Source: Auraticoccus monumenti
GTDB lineage: Bacteria > Actinomycetota > Actinomycetes > Propionibacteriales > Propionibacteriaceae
Reading direction: 5' to 3'
DNA: 64,000 bases
Assembly: GCF_900101785.1 (NCBI RefSeq)
Contig: NZ_LT629688.1
Span: forward strand, 3,906,001 to 3,970,000
A program made the position numbers and the translations under genes. A model generated the notes under the pieces. It had not been told where the DNA came from, searched no databases, and saw only the letters and a program-made list of their open reading frames with translations. Below are positions 1 through 8,685 of the stretch, one piece after another; the first letter of the stretch is position 1; each line of letters begins with the position of its first letter.

Positions 1-496
1 CGGCGGCGGTGACGCAGACGTCGGCCACGTTGAAGATGGCGGGGAAGTAGGGCAGGACCAGGAAGTCGACGACGTGCCCGTGCAGCACGGCCGGGGGCCG
101 CACCAGCCGGTCGGTCAGGTTGCCGCAGACCCCGGCGCAGAGCAGGCCCAGGGCCAGCGCCCAGCCCCGGTGCCGCACCCGCGGGGCCAGCACCACCAGC
201 ACGCCCACCAGCACCACCAGGGAGAGCAGGCTGAACACGATGGTCAGGTCCTGGCCCATCCCGAAGGCGGCGCCGGAGTTGAAGATCAGCCGCAGCGTCA
301 GCAGCCCACCCAGCAGCCGGACCGGCTCGTCGGGCTGCAGCCGGGCGAGCACCAGCTGCTTGGTGAGCTGGTCGGCGGCGAAGCCGACGACCAGAACGAC
401 CCCGAGCAGCAGCCGGGCCGTCCGAGCGCTGACCCGGCCGCGTGCCGGCACCGGTGCCGCCGAGGGCTCGACGTCCCCCGCCGGGGTGGAGGTCAG
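1..496 (-). CDS. lspA: Lipoprotein signal peptidase LspA (partial, C-terminus beyond window)
   Basis: Integral-membrane aspartyl protease that cleaves the signal peptide of prolipoproteins after lipid attachment. About 165 residues are visible: a hydrophobic segment ending VVGFAADQLTK, the NSGAAFG motif, and the two regions that supply the catalytic aspartates, GNLTDR and FNVADVCVTAA. Only the last few tens of residues are missing. The start is uncertain. No ATG lies in frame; the best ribosome-binding site (GAGGAG) precedes a CTG at 496 that overlaps the TGA of the upstream zinc-finger gene (CTGA), giving an N-terminus TSTPAGDVEP. A GTG at 451 is the conservative alternative but has no Shine-Dalgarno. 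It is the last gene of the cell-wall gene run and is probably translationally coupled to the gene before it. Confidence 0.9.
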   Translation of the reverse strand, partial: MTSTPAGDVEPSAAPVPARGRVSARTARLLLGVVLVVGFAADQLTKQLVLARLQPDEPVRLLGGLLTLRLIFNSGAAFGMGQDLTIVFSLLSLVVLVGVLVVLAPRVRHRGWALALGLLCAGVCGNLTDRLVRPPAVLHGHVVDFLVLPYFPAIFNVADVCVTAA

Positions 497-951
497 CGCC
501 GCTCCTCGCGCTGCTTGCAGGTGACGCACAGGTTGGCCCGCGGGAACACCTGCAGACGCCCCTTGCCGATGGCCTGGCCGCAGTTCTCGCAGGCCCCGTA
601 GTGCCCGGTGCGGATGGCGCGCAGGGCCGACTGGCTCTGCTCGAGCATCTCCCGGGCGCTGTGCACCAGGGACATCTCCTGGTCGCGCTCGAAGTTGTTG
701 GAGCCGACGTCGGCCGGGTCCCGGCCCGCCCCGTCGGTGCCGTCGCGGAGGTCGGCCAGCTCGTGCTCGGCCACCGCGATGGCGGTCTGCTGCTTGGTGA
801 TGTCGGCGAACAGCTCGTCGATCACCTCGTCGACGTCGGCGCGGGTCCACGCCTCCTCGCCCTCACGGAAGGGAAGGGCGTCCGGGTCGACGGTCTCGCG
901 CCACGACGTGTCCTCGGGTGCGGCGCCCGCACCCTGCTTGGCAGAGCTCAC
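493..951 (-). CDS. TraR/DksA-type C4 zinc-finger protein
   Basis: A 152-residue cytoplasmic protein of the TraR/DksA/YocK family, which binds the RNA polymerase secondary channel or acts as a general transcription modulator. The C-terminal zinc finger is clear: CENC, then about 17 residues, then CVTC. The N-terminal half has the acidic helical region typical of the family (DEVIDELFADITKQQTAIAVAEHEL). I place the start at GTG 951 because AGGAGG sits five bases before it; the longer open frame upstream is only the shadow of divIVA. It lies between divIVA and lspA on the same strand, as in other actinomycetes. The regulatory target cannot be told from sequence. Confidence 0.88.
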   Translation of the reverse strand: MSSAKQGAGAAPEDTSWRETVDPDALPFREGEEAWTRADVDEVIDELFADITKQQTAIAVAEHELADLRDGTDGAGRDPADVGSNNFERDQEMSLVHSAREMLEQSQSALRAIRTGHYGACENCGQAIGKGRLQVFPRANLCVTCKQREERR

Positions 952-1107
952 TGCCGCCTCCTGAAGTGGGTCCCCGACCCCTCGAGGTGACGAGAGGTCC
1001 GGCTGAGAGTACACGACAGCCGCAACCCAGAGGTCGGAGCGGGAGAACGGTCCCCCGGCGGTGGAGGTGCCCGCCCCTGGGGCCTGGCTGCCGGTGGGCA
1101 CGGAGCA

Positions 1108-1139
1108 GCCCAGGGCCCCACCGGAGTGGGGCCCTGGGC
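1108..1139 (-). terminator. Strong hairpin downstream of divIVA
   Basis: A perfect 13-bp inverted repeat (arms 1108-1120 and 1127-1139) with a 6-base loop lies 43 bases after the divIVA stop and before the TraR/DksA-type gene. It has no T-tract, as is common for GC-rich actinobacterial terminators. It probably ends or attenuates the division-cluster transcript, so the zinc-finger and lspA genes may receive less readthrough. Confidence 0.7.
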
Positions 1140-1181
1140 CCCGTGGTCGTGCGGGGGTGCCGGGCCGGTGGCCCGGCGGCG

Positions 1182-2063
1182 TCAGCCGTTGTCGCGGATC
1201 AGCGCGTCCAGCCGCGGGGTGCTGGACTGGTCGTGGCCGCGGCGGCCGGCCGGGGTCTGCTCGTCGCCCTCGTCCTCCAGCAGCGCCGGGGTGCTGGCCG
1301 GGCGGCTGCTGCCGTTCTTGAGGGCGCTGAGCTGCTCCTCCAGCTGGGTGGTGAAGGAACGGCGGTACTCGGCCTCGAAGTCGGCCAGCTCGCGGACCGC
1401 GGCCTGCAGGCCGTCGCGCTGCTGCTCCAGCTGGGTGAACAGCGTGCTGCGGCGCTCCTCGACCTGGCGGTCGACCTCGCTCGCCTTCGCGGCGGCCTCG
1501 TTGCGGAGGCGCTCGGCGTTGACGCGGGCCTCGGACTCGACGCGCTCGGCCTTGGTGCGGGCGTCGGTGGTGATCTCGTGGGCCTCGCGGCGGGCGCTCT
1601 CCACGGTCTCCTTGGCCCCGGCCGCAGCCTCGGCCATCCAGCGCTCGGCGTCCTCGGCGGCGTTCTGGACGATCTTGGCCGCCCACGGGCTGGCGTCGGC
1701 CGGCGTGCGCACCACGACCTGCTGGGGCCCGGTGCCGACGGTGACGCTGGTGCCGTCCTCGTCCTCGTCCTCGGCGGGGGCGGCGGCCTCAGGGGCCGGG
1801 GCCGCGGCGGCGGGGGCCTGCTGCTTGGCCGGGGGCTGCTGCCGGACGGTGTCGTCGGCCCCGTCCTCGTCGGAGAGGGGGGCGTCGCCCTGGGAGGACT
1901 TCAGCGCCTCGATCTGGCGCTTGAGCATCTGGTTCTCCTCCACGAGCTGCGCGAAGGACGCCTCGACGCGGTCGACGAAGAGATCGACGTCGGTCACCTC
2001 GTACCCGGCACGTCGCGCCATGTGGAACTTGGTGTTGCGGACTTCGTCCAGCGTCAGGGTCAT
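1182..2063 (-). CDS. divIVA: DivIVA/Wag31 polar growth and septum-site protein
   Basis: Coiled-coil cytoskeletal protein that binds negatively curved membrane at poles and septa and organises polar wall synthesis in actinomycetes. It has 293 residues. The N-terminal membrane-binding domain is recognisable (DEVRNTKF then GYEVTDVDLFVDRVEASFAQLVEEN). A linker rich in Pro, Ala and acidic residues follows (about 65-120). The C-terminal half is a long coiled coil with heptads (AKAERVESEARVNAERLRNEAA). The ATG at 2063 has GAGGTGAG before it. It stands in the usual place downstream of sepF and yggT. A TATGGT hexamer about 75 bases upstream could be its own -10. Confidence 0.93.
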   Translation of the reverse strand: MTLTLDEVRNTKFHMARRAGYEVTDVDLFVDRVEASFAQLVEENQMLKRQIEALKSSQGDAPLSDEDGADDTVRQQPPAKQQAPAAAAPAPEAAAPAEDEDEDGTSVTVGTGPQQVVVRTPADASPWAAKIVQNAAEDAERWMAEAAAGAKETVESARREAHEITTDARTKAERVESEARVNAERLRNEAAAKASEVDRQVEERRSTLFTQLEQQRDGLQAAVRELADFEAEYRRSFTTQLEEQLSALKNGSSRPASTPALLEDEGDEQTPAGRRGHDQSSTPRLDALIRDNG

Positions 2064-2207
2064 CTCTCACCTCGGGGTCGATGGCGTGCCGTGGGGGACT
2101 GGCACGTGGATCTGCGGGCCGTGGCCCGGACTCTGGCGACCATACCCAACAGCGACCGTGGATGCACTCCACCGGGCGCCCTCCGGACGGGTCCGTCTGC
2201 GGGCGCG

Positions 2208-2504
2208 TCAGTAGGACAGCAGCAGGGCGCGGTTGAGCTGTGTGGCCAGCAGCACCAGGAGCCAGAGGACGATGAAGGAGAGGTCGAGAGCCACCTGCCC
2301 CACGCGCAGCGGGGGGATGAACCGACGCAGGAAGCGCAGCGGCGGATCGGTCAGGGTGTAGACCAGCTCGGCGACCACGAGCACCGGTCCGCGGGGCTCC
2401 CACTGCGGGCTGAACATGGGCACCCAGCTCAGCACCAACCTGGCCAGCAGGACGATCGAGTAGATGCCCAGCACCCAGCTGATGACGATTCCGAGCAGGA
2501 CCAC
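2208..2504 (-). CDS. yggT: YggT family small membrane protein
   Basis: A 98-residue protein with two hydrophobic regions (about 3-25 and 70-92) separated by the conserved segment YTLTDPPLRFLRRFIPP, typical of the YggT family (DUF165-like YlmG). Homologues lie between sepF and divIVA in most Gram-positive dcw clusters and are linked to envelope or osmotic functions and nucleoid/septum organisation. It lies 42 bases after sepF and is probably co-transcribed with it. Confidence 0.9.
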   Translation of the reverse strand: MVLLGIVISWVLGIYSIVLLARLVLSWVPMFSPQWEPRGPVLVVAELVYTLTDPPLRFLRRFIPPLRVGQVALDLSFIVLWLLVLLATQLNRALLLSY

Positions 2505-2546
2505 GGGGCGGCCGACCTCTCTCCCGGGCGACCGGGGGTGTGGGCG

Positions 2547-3062
2547 TCAGCTCTGGTTGTAGAACCCGCCGACGATGCGTTCCTTGTCCTCCGCCGTCAC
2601 GTTGACGTTGGGCGGGGACAGCAGGAACACCTTGCTGGTGACTCTCTCGATGGTGCCACGGAGGCCAAAGATCAGGCCAGCCGCGAAGTCGACGAGACGC
2701 TTGGCGTCCACGTCCTCCATCTCGGAGAGGTTCATGATGACCGGCACGCCGTCGCGGAAGTGCTCGCCGATGGTGCGGGCCTCGTTGTACGTGCGCGGGT
2801 GCACGGTGATGATCCGGGTCATGTCAGCCTCGCGGGGAGCCGTGGCGGGAGGAGTCGTGAGGGCAGTCGCGGCGACGGCGTCGGGGCGGCTGGGCAGCCG
2901 GGTGGAGAGGTCGGTCACCCTGGCGGGCTCCCGGTTCTCCGGGGCCGCGGCGGGGACGTCGGTGGTGAGCTCGTCGTCGGCCTCGTCCCAACGGTCGTCG
3001 GCGTAGCGGTCGTTCGAGACGAACCCCAACCACTCTGCTGCGCGCATCATCCGGCCTGCCAT
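2547..3062 (-). CDS. sepF: Cell division protein SepF
   Basis: Membrane-associated FtsZ anchor that substitutes for FtsA in actinomycetes. It has 171 residues. The amphipathic N-terminal membrane helix reads [14 protein letters not shown]. An acidic, Ala/Pro-rich linker follows. The C-terminal globular SepF domain (about 80-171) contains [28 protein letters not shown] and [25 protein letters not shown] chose ATG 3062, preceded by a purine-rich GGGAGAGG; the open frame further upstream is the shadow of pgeF. The yggS (PLP-binding) gene that normally sits just before sepF is missing here. Confidence 0.94.
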   Translation of the reverse strand: MAGRMMRAAEWLGFVSNDRYADDRWDEADDELTTDVPAAAPENREPARVTDLSTRLPSRPDAVAATALTTPPATAPREADMTRIITVHPRTYNEARTIGEHFRDGVPVIMNLSEMEDVDAKRLVDFAAGLIFGLRGTIERVTSKVFLLSPPNVNVTAEDKERIVGGFYNQS

Positions 3063-3175
3063 CGCCCTGCCTCTCCCGATCGACTCCTGCGTCGTCGAGC
3101 CTAGCGCCACCACCGCCTCCCCCCGAGCAGGCGACGGCCCGACACGCGGGGCGCCCGGGCCGTCGGGGAGGACGG

Positions 3176-3946
3176 TCAGGTGACCCAGACCAGACCGGCG
3201 AGCCGCCCGCTGCGGGCGCCGTCGCGGCGGTGGCTGTGCAGGTCGGGGTCGGTGCGGGTGCAGCCACCGACCCGGCGGACCGCCACGCCCTCGGCGGTCA
3301 GCTGCGCCGCCGCGGCCGCGCCCAGGTCGAGCGAGGGCGTCCCCCAGGAGGTCTCGGCCGCCAGCGCGGGCAGGGCGGCGACGGCCTCCACCTGCATCGT
3401 GGCGGGGACCTCGTAGCACGCGGCGCAGACGTGCGGGCCGATCCAGGCGGTCAGCGCCCCGGCCCCCAGGGCGCGTAGGGCGGCCGCCGCAGCGGGCAGC
3501 ACCCCGGCCAGCAGGCCGACGCGGCCGGCGTGCACGGCCCCGACCGCACCGGTCACCGGGTCGGCCAGGAGCACCGGCAGGCAGTCGGCGACCCGGACGC
3601 AGAGCGCGACCGGCCCGACCGCTGACAGGTCGGGGGCGACCAGGGCGTCGACCACCGGGAGCCGCGCCTGGCCGGGGACGGAGTCCCCCAGGTGGCCCTG
3701 CTCGGGCCAGGCGGCCGCGTCGTCGGGGGTGACCAGGTGGACGTCCGGCCCGTGCACCTGGTGCATGGCCACCACCCGGCGCAGACCGAGCCGGCGCCGC
3801 ACCCGGTCGAAGTTCTCCCGGGCGCTGGCCGGGTCGGCGTCGGTGCGGCCGAGGTCGAGGCTGCCCTGCGGGCCCGTCGTCACTCCCCCGTGCCGGTCGG
3901 TGAAGGCGACCCGGACCCGGCCGAGGGACTCAGTGGTGCGGAGCAC
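3176..3946 (-). CDS. pgeF: Peptidoglycan editing factor / YfiH-type purine nucleoside phosphorylase-like protein
   Basis: A 256-residue member of the multicopper-oxidase-like YfiH/LACC1 family. Members act on adenosine and other purine nucleosides, or in E. coli limit misincorporation of serine into peptidoglycan precursors. The metal/active-site residues are present: His in MHQVHG, Cys in VADCLP, His in GAVHAGRVG. The GTG start at 3946 directly abuts the ftsZ stop (TGAGTG), so translation is coupled. Its place right after ftsZ is the normal one. The substrate preference cannot be read from sequence. Confidence 0.9.
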   Translation of the reverse strand: MLRTTESLGRVRVAFTDRHGGVTTGPQGSLDLGRTDADPASARENFDRVRRRLGLRRVVAMHQVHGPDVHLVTPDDAAAWPEQGHLGDSVPGQARLPVVDALVAPDLSAVGPVALCVRVADCLPVLLADPVTGAVGAVHAGRVGLLAGVLPAAAAALRALGAGALTAWIGPHVCAACYEVPATMQVEAVAALPALAAETSWGTPSLDLGAAAAAQLTAEGVAVRRVGGCTRTDPDLHSHRRDGARSGRLAGLVWVT

Positions 3947-5155
3947 TCACTTGAGGAAGTCGGGCACGTCCAGGTCGTCCTCGCCGGCCGGCGGGATCGA
4001 GGAGGGACGCTGCTGCGGGGCCGGGGCGCTGGGGGCCGGCTGGCTGGGCGGCTGGGAGCCCTGCGCCGGCTGGAAGGCGCCCTGTCCGGCGGGCGCCTGC
4101 GCCGGGGCGCTGGCCGGGGACGTCGGGCGGTGCACCGGGGCCTGCGGGCTGGGACGCACGTCGGCGCTGCGGGTCACGCCCTGCTGACGGCGCGGCGGCA
4201 GCGAACCGCCCTCGGCGAACCCGGCCGCGATCACGGTCACCTTGACCTCGTCCCCCAGGGCGTCGTCGATCACCGTGCCGAAGATGATGTTGGCGTCGTC
4301 GTGGGCCGCCGCCTCGATCAGGTTGGCGGCCGCGGAGACCTCGAACAGACCCAGGTCCGAGCCGCCGGCGATCGAGAGCAGGACGCCCTGGGCGCCGTCG
4401 ATGCTGGCCTCGAGCAGCGGGGACGACACCGCGGCCTCGGCGGCCACCCGGGCGCGGTCCTCGCCCCGGGCCTGCCCGATGCCCATCAGGGCCGAGCCGG
4501 CGTTGGACATGACCGACTTCACGTCGGCGAAGTCGAGGTTGATCAGACCGGGCGTGGTGATCAGGTCGGTGATGCCCGAGACACCCTGCATCAGCACCTG
4601 GTCGGCCTGCTTGAAGGCGTCCAGGATGGCGACCTGGTGGTCGGTCATCTGCAGCAGCTTGTCGTTGGGGATGACGATGAGGGTGTCGACCTCCTCACGC
4701 AGCCGGGCGATGCCGTCCTCGGCCTGCTTGGACCGGCGGCGCCCCTCGAAGCCGAAGGGCCGGGTGACCACGCCGATGGTCAGCGCGCCGAGGGCGCGGG
4801 AGATGCGGGCCACCACGGGGGCCGCTCCGGTCCCGGTGCCGCCTCCCTCGCCAGCGGTGACGAAGACCATGTCAGCGCCCTTGAGGGTGTTCTCCAGCTC
4901 CTCGGCGTTGTCCTCGGCAGCCTGGCGACCCTTGTCGGGGTCGGCCCCGGCACCGAGGCCGCGGGTCAGCTCGCGGCCGATGTCGACCTTCACGTCGGCA
5001 TCACTCATCAGCATCGCCTGCGCGTCGGTGTTGACCGCGATGAACTCGACCCCCCGCAACCCGGCCTCGATCATGCGGTTCACGGCGTTCACGCCGCCAC
5101 CACCCACACCCACGACCTTGATGATCGCGAGGTAGTTCTGCGAAGGGTTCGACAT
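3947..5155 (-). CDS. ftsZ: Cell division protein FtsZ
   Basis: Tubulin-like GTPase that forms the Z ring. It has 402 residues. The N-terminal nucleotide fold has [12 protein letters not shown]; the tubulin signature GGGTGTG spans residues 104-110; the T7 synergy loop is [12 protein letters not shown] Pro/Ala/Gln-rich linker (about 320-390) leads to the C-terminal peptide [10 protein letters not shown], which binds SepF and FtsW. The ATG at 5155 matches the family start. A 227-bp gap separates it from ftsQ and probably carries a dedicated promoter. Confidence 0.98.
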   Translation of the reverse strand: MSNPSQNYLAIIKVVGVGGGGVNAVNRMIEAGLRGVEFIAVNTDAQAMLMSDADVKVDIGRELTRGLGAGADPDKGRQAAEDNAEELENTLKGADMVFVTAGEGGGTGTGAAPVVARISRALGALTIGVVTRPFGFEGRRRSKQAEDGIARLREEVDTLIVIPNDKLLQMTDHQVAILDAFKQADQVLMQGVSGITDLITTPGLINLDFADVKSVMSNAGSALMGIGQARGEDRARVAAEAAVSSPLLEASIDGAQGVLLSIAGGSDLGLFEVSAAANLIEAAAHDDANIIFGTVIDDALGDEVKVTVIAAGFAEGGSLPPRRQQGVTRSADVRPSPQAPVHRPTSPASAPAQAPAGQGAFQPAQGSQPPSQPAPSAPAPQQRPSSIPPAGEDDLDVPDFLK

Positions 5156-5265
5156 CAGGCAACCGCCTCTTTCTTCTGGGCACCACTGGACTGCACGGAC
5201 TCGACTGCGGGGCCGGGCACGACCTCGGACGGGCGGGGAAGGGACCGGGCGGCGCGGCGTTGCTC

Positions 5266-5296
5266 AGGCTATGAGAGGCCCCCGAGGCACGTCCAA
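5266..5296 (-). promoter_or_regulatory. Candidate ftsZ promoter
   Basis: Within the 227-bp ftsQ-ftsZ gap, the minus strand carries TTGGAC (5296-5291) 17 bases before CATAGC, with TAGCCT overlapping it (5271-5266). This gives a leader of about 105 bases before the ftsZ ATG. The stretch is less GC-rich than its surroundings. It is a candidate only; the hexamers are imperfect. Confidence 0.4.
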
Positions 5297-5382
5297 GTTT
5301 GACCCCCGACTCGCCGGATCGGTCTCAAGGTGAGGTTCAGGGTTAGGTCGGGCCCCGTCCGGGCGCCTCTGGGTCACCGTGA

Positions 5383-6129
5383 TCAGCGGATGGTGGGGTG
5401 CGAGGGGACGCTGACGTCGTAGGTCGTGGCCTCCTGCTCCAGCAGCACCAGCGCCACCTCGGCCTTGAGGTCGGAGTCCTCCGCGCTGCCCCACTCCAGC
5501 ACCCGGTCCCCGGTCAGGGCGAGCTCGATGGTGTCGGCGGAGTCGGTGCTGACCGACTCCACCTGCTCGCGCAGCCCCGGGGAGAGGGCGGTGGCCACCG
5601 TGGCCAGGTCCACCATCAGCTCGGTGCGCTCGTCGGCCGGCATCCCCCCGCTGCCGCGCAGCTCGGCCCGGACCACGCCGTCGGGGACGTCGTCGACGGT
5701 GGTGTAGGCGACCCCGGCGGCGTCCACCAGCGCGTAGCCTCCGGCGGTCCCGGTGGCCAGCACCGGCGTCCGCTCCCCCACCTCGATCCGCACCGTGCTC
5801 GGCCAGGACCGGGTGACCGTCACCTCCCGCACCGGGAGCAGCGCGGCGACCCGGGACTCGACGGCGCCGGTGTCCACCCGGGCCAGCGGGCGACCCAGCG
5901 GCACGGCCGCGGCGGCGGTGACCTCGTCGGCGTCCAGCACCGAGGCGCCCTCCACCTCCACACTCGTGGCGGCGAGCACCGAGGACCAGCCGACGAGCCA
6001 GGTCAGACCACCCGCGACCGCCAGCAGCAGCACCAGCACCACCCCGGCACGCAGCCGTCGGCGGCGACGGCGGCGGGTGCGCAGGGCGAGGGCGGGACGG
6101 GCGTCGGCCAGGGACGAGCGCGAGGGCAT
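5383..6129 (-). CDS. ftsQ: Cell division protein FtsQ/DivIB
   Basis: Bitopic membrane protein of the divisome that binds FtsL and FtsB and helps activate septal synthesis. It has 248 residues: a very basic cytoplasmic N-terminus (RTRRRRRRRLR), one membrane segment (about 27-48), a POTRA domain starting at SVEVEGASVLDADEV, and the FtsQ/DivIB domain. The start ATG shares one base with the murC stop (TGATG), so the two are coupled. Confidence 0.93.
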   Translation of the reverse strand: MPSRSSLADARPALALRTRRRRRRRLRAGVVLVLLLAVAGGLTWLVGWSSVLAATSVEVEGASVLDADEVTAAAAVPLGRPLARVDTGAVESRVAALLPVREVTVTRSWPSTVRIEVGERTPVLATGTAGGYALVDAAGVAYTTVDDVPDGVVRAELRGSGGMPADERTELMVDLATVATALSPGLREQVESVSTDSADTIELALTGDRVLEWGSAEDSDLKAEVALVLLEQEATTYDVSVPSHPTIR

Positions 6130-7562
6130 CAGCCGGCGTCCTCCCCGCCGGCCAGGACGGCAGCGAGCTCGCGGGCCACGGTCGTCACGTCACCGGCCCC
6201 GACGGTCATCACCAGGTCCCCGGGTCGGGCCAGCGCGGCGAGGGTGGCTGCCACCTCGGCGCGCGGGACCCAGTGCACGTGCTCGGCGCCCAGCCGACGG
6301 GCGCTGGCCTGCTCGACCAGGGCCGTGGTCACCCCCGGGATCGGCTCCTCGCGGGCGGGGTAGATGTCGAGCAGCACCAGCTCGTCGGCCAGCGCCAGGG
6401 CGGCCCCGAAGTCGTCGGCGAAGTCGCGGGTCCGGGTGAACAGGTGCGGCTGGAAGCAGACCAGCAGCCGGCCGGGCCCGGCGGCGGCGCGACCGGCGGC
6501 CAGGGCGGCGCGGACCTTGGTCGGGTGGTGGGCGTAGTCGTCCACCACGAGCACCCCCCCGACCTCAGCCACCCGCTCGAAGCGGCGCGAGGTCCCGGCG
6601 AAGGCCGCCAGCCCGGCCAGCGCGGTGGCGGAGTCGACCCCGAGCAGCCGGGCGACGGCGTAGACCGCGGCGGCGTCCAGGGCGTTGTGGTGACCGGGAG
6701 CGGCCACCACCAGCTCCCCCTCCTCGTTGCCCCGCCAGACCAGGTGGGCGCGGGTGGAGCGGGCGTCGACGACCACGTCGGAGAGGACCAGGTCGGCCAG
6801 CGGGGACTCCCCGTAGAGCACCAGCTCCGGGCCGTCGTCGCCCAGCTCCGAGACCCGGTCCGCCAGCGCAGCGGCACCGGGGTCGTCGGCGCAGAGCACC
6901 ACGGCCTGGACCCCGGGGGCGGTGACGAAGCGTCGGAAGCCGTCGCGGTAGGCCTCCTCGGTGCCCCAGTTGTCGAGGTGGTCGGCCTCGACGTTGGTCA
7001 CCACCACGACCTCGGCCGGGTACTGCAGGAAGGAGCCGTCGCTCTCGTCGGCCTCGATCACCAGGTGCTCGCCGGCGCCGAGGGCGGCGCTGGTCCCGGT
7101 CTGCTGCAGGGGGGCACCGACCACGTAGCTGGGGTCGAGGCCGGCGTGCACCAAGGTGGTGGCCAGCATCGCCGAGGTGGTCGTCTTGCCCGCCGTGCCC
7201 GCGACCGCGATCCCGCGGCGGCCCAGCACCAGGGCCCCCAGCGCGGCGCTGCGGTGCCACACCCGCAGCCCGCGGCGCCGGGCCTCCACCAGCTCGGGGT
7301 TGTCCACGGCGATGGCGCTGGAGACCACCACCGTGTCGGCCCCGCCCAGCTGCTCGGCCGCATGGCCGACGTGCACGCGCACGCCGCGGTCGGCCAGCTG
7401 CTGCAGCACCGGGGAGTCGGCGCGGTCGCTACCGCTGACCCGCACCCCGAGGTCGGCGTAGAGGGCGGCGACCCCGCTCATGCCGGCCCCGCCGACGGCG
7501 ATCAGGTGGACGTCGCCGAGCTCGGTCACGGGGACGAGCTCGACCGGTTCGTGCAGCGTCAC
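6129..7562 (-). CDS. murC: UDP-N-acetylmuramate-L-alanine ligase MurC
   Basis: ATP-dependent cytoplasmic ligase that adds L-alanine to UDP-MurNAc. It has 477 residues. The N-terminal Rossmann domain begins HLIAVGGAGMSGVAAL; the central ATP loop is GTAGKTTTSAM; the ligase C-domain has VVDDYAHHPTKV. The GTG start at 7562 overlaps the murG stop by four bases (GTGA). Length and order match other actinomycetes. Confidence 0.97.
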   Translation of the reverse strand: MTLHEPVELVPVTELGDVHLIAVGGAGMSGVAALYADLGVRVSGSDRADSPVLQQLADRGVRVHVGHAAEQLGGADTVVVSSAIAVDNPELVEARRRGLRVWHRSAALGALVLGRRGIAVAGTAGKTTTSAMLATTLVHAGLDPSYVVGAPLQQTGTSAALGAGEHLVIEADESDGSFLQYPAEVVVVTNVEADHLDNWGTEEAYRDGFRRFVTAPGVQAVVLCADDPGAAALADRVSELGDDGPELVLYGESPLADLVLSDVVVDARSTRAHLVWRGNEEGELVVAAPGHHNALDAAAVYAVARLLGVDSATALAGLAAFAGTSRRFERVAEVGGVLVVDDYAHHPTKVRAALAAGRAAAGPGRLLVCFQPHLFTRTRDFADDFGAALALADELVLLDIYPAREEPIPGVTTALVEQASARRLGAEHVHWVPRAEVAATLAALARPGDLVMTVGAGDVTTVARELAAVLAGGEDAG

Positions 7563-8656
7563 GACCGGCTCCCGGCGGCCCGCAGCACCTGCTCGGCCAG
7601 CCTCCTGGCGGCGTCGCGCGGCACCAGCCCGCGCGCCCGGGCCGACATCTCGGCCAGCCGGGCCGGGTCGAGCACCAGCGGGGCGATCTCGCTCAGCACC
7701 CGGCTGCCGGACAGCTCGGCGTCGGGCACCACCCGGACCGCGCCGGCGGTCCTCAGGGCGTCGGCGTTGCGCTCCTGCTCACCGTTGCCGTGCGGGAGCG
7801 GCACGAACACCCCGGGCAGACCGACCATGGCGGTCTCGATCACGGTGCCGGCCCCGGAGCGTCCGAGCATCAGGTCGGCGGCGGCGTAGGCCTGCTCCAT
7901 CGCGTCCACGTAGGCCACCGGGCGGTAGCAGGCACCACCGGGGTGGTCCACCGCGACCACGTCGTCGGCCACGTTGCCCCGCCCGAGCACGTGCAGCACC
8001 GAGACGCCCTGCTCGAGCAGCTGGGGCAGGGCGTCGCGGACGGCGGTGTTGATGCTGCGGGCACCCAGGGACCCGCCGCTGACCAGCAGCACCCGACCGC
8101 CGGCGGGGAGCCCGAAGGCCTCGCGGGCGGCGGGGCGGGCCGCCTCGCGGTCCAGCCCGGAGACCGCCTCGCGCACCGGCAGGCCGAGGTGCACCGCACC
8201 GGGCAGGGCGGTGCCGGGGAAGGAGGTGAAGACGGAGGAGGTGAACCGGCTGGCCACCCGGTTGGCCAGCCCGGGCAGCACGTTCTGCTCGTGGATGACG
8301 ATCGGTGTGCGCAGCCGCCGGGCAGCGAGGTAGACCGGCATCGAGACGTAGCCGCCGAACCCGACCACGACGTCGGCGCGGCGCTCCCGCAGGATGGCGG
8401 TGGCGGCACGGACCGACCCGGCCAGCCGGGTCGGGACCCGCAGCAGGTCCGGGGTGGGACGGCGGGGCATCGGCACCGGGGGCACCAGGTCGAGCTCGAG
8501 ACCGGCGGCCGGGACCACGGTCGTCTCCAGCCCGCGCGCGGTGCCGACCGCCGACAGCGAGCCCCCGGGGTCGAGCCGGCGCAGCGCCTCCGCCGTCGCG
8601 ATCAGCGGTGAGGTGTGGCCGGCGGAGCCCCCACCGGCGAGTACCACGTTCGTCAT
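7559..8656 (-). CDS. murG: UDP-GlcNAc transferase MurG (lipid II synthase)
   Basis: Membrane-associated GT-B glycosyltransferase that adds GlcNAc to lipid I. It has 365 residues. The N-terminal glycine-rich loop is AGGGSAGHTSP; the conserved IHEQNVLPGLANR and the donor-binding LMLGRSGAGTVIETAMVGLPGVFVPLPHGNGEQ are present. It starts at ATG 8656 with a GGAGCAGGG ribosome-binding site, 29 bases after ftsW. Confidence 0.96.
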   Translation of the reverse strand: MTNVVLAGGGSAGHTSPLIATAEALRRLDPGGSLSAVGTARGLETTVVPAAGLELDLVPPVPMPRRPTPDLLRVPTRLAGSVRAATAILRERRADVVVGFGGYVSMPVYLAARRLRTPIVIHEQNVLPGLANRVASRFTSSVFTSFPGTALPGAVHLGLPVREAVSGLDREAARPAAREAFGLPAGGRVLLVSGGSLGARSINTAVRDALPQLLEQGVSVLHVLGRGNVADDVVAVDHPGGACYRPVAYVDAMEQAYAAADLMLGRSGAGTVIETAMVGLPGVFVPLPHGNGEQERNADALRTAGAVRVVPDAELSGSRVLSEIAPLVLDPARLAEMSARARGLVPRDAARRLAEQVLRAAGSRS

Positions 8657-8685
8657 CCCTGCTCCTGCCTGTGGCCGTGGACGCC

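Noticed and set aside
918-3104. Long rightward open frame (728 codons) opposite divIVA, yggT and sepF
   Set aside because: Composition is the Gly/Arg/His-rich pattern of antisense frames in GC-rich DNA. The opposite strand holds recognisable proteins throughout.
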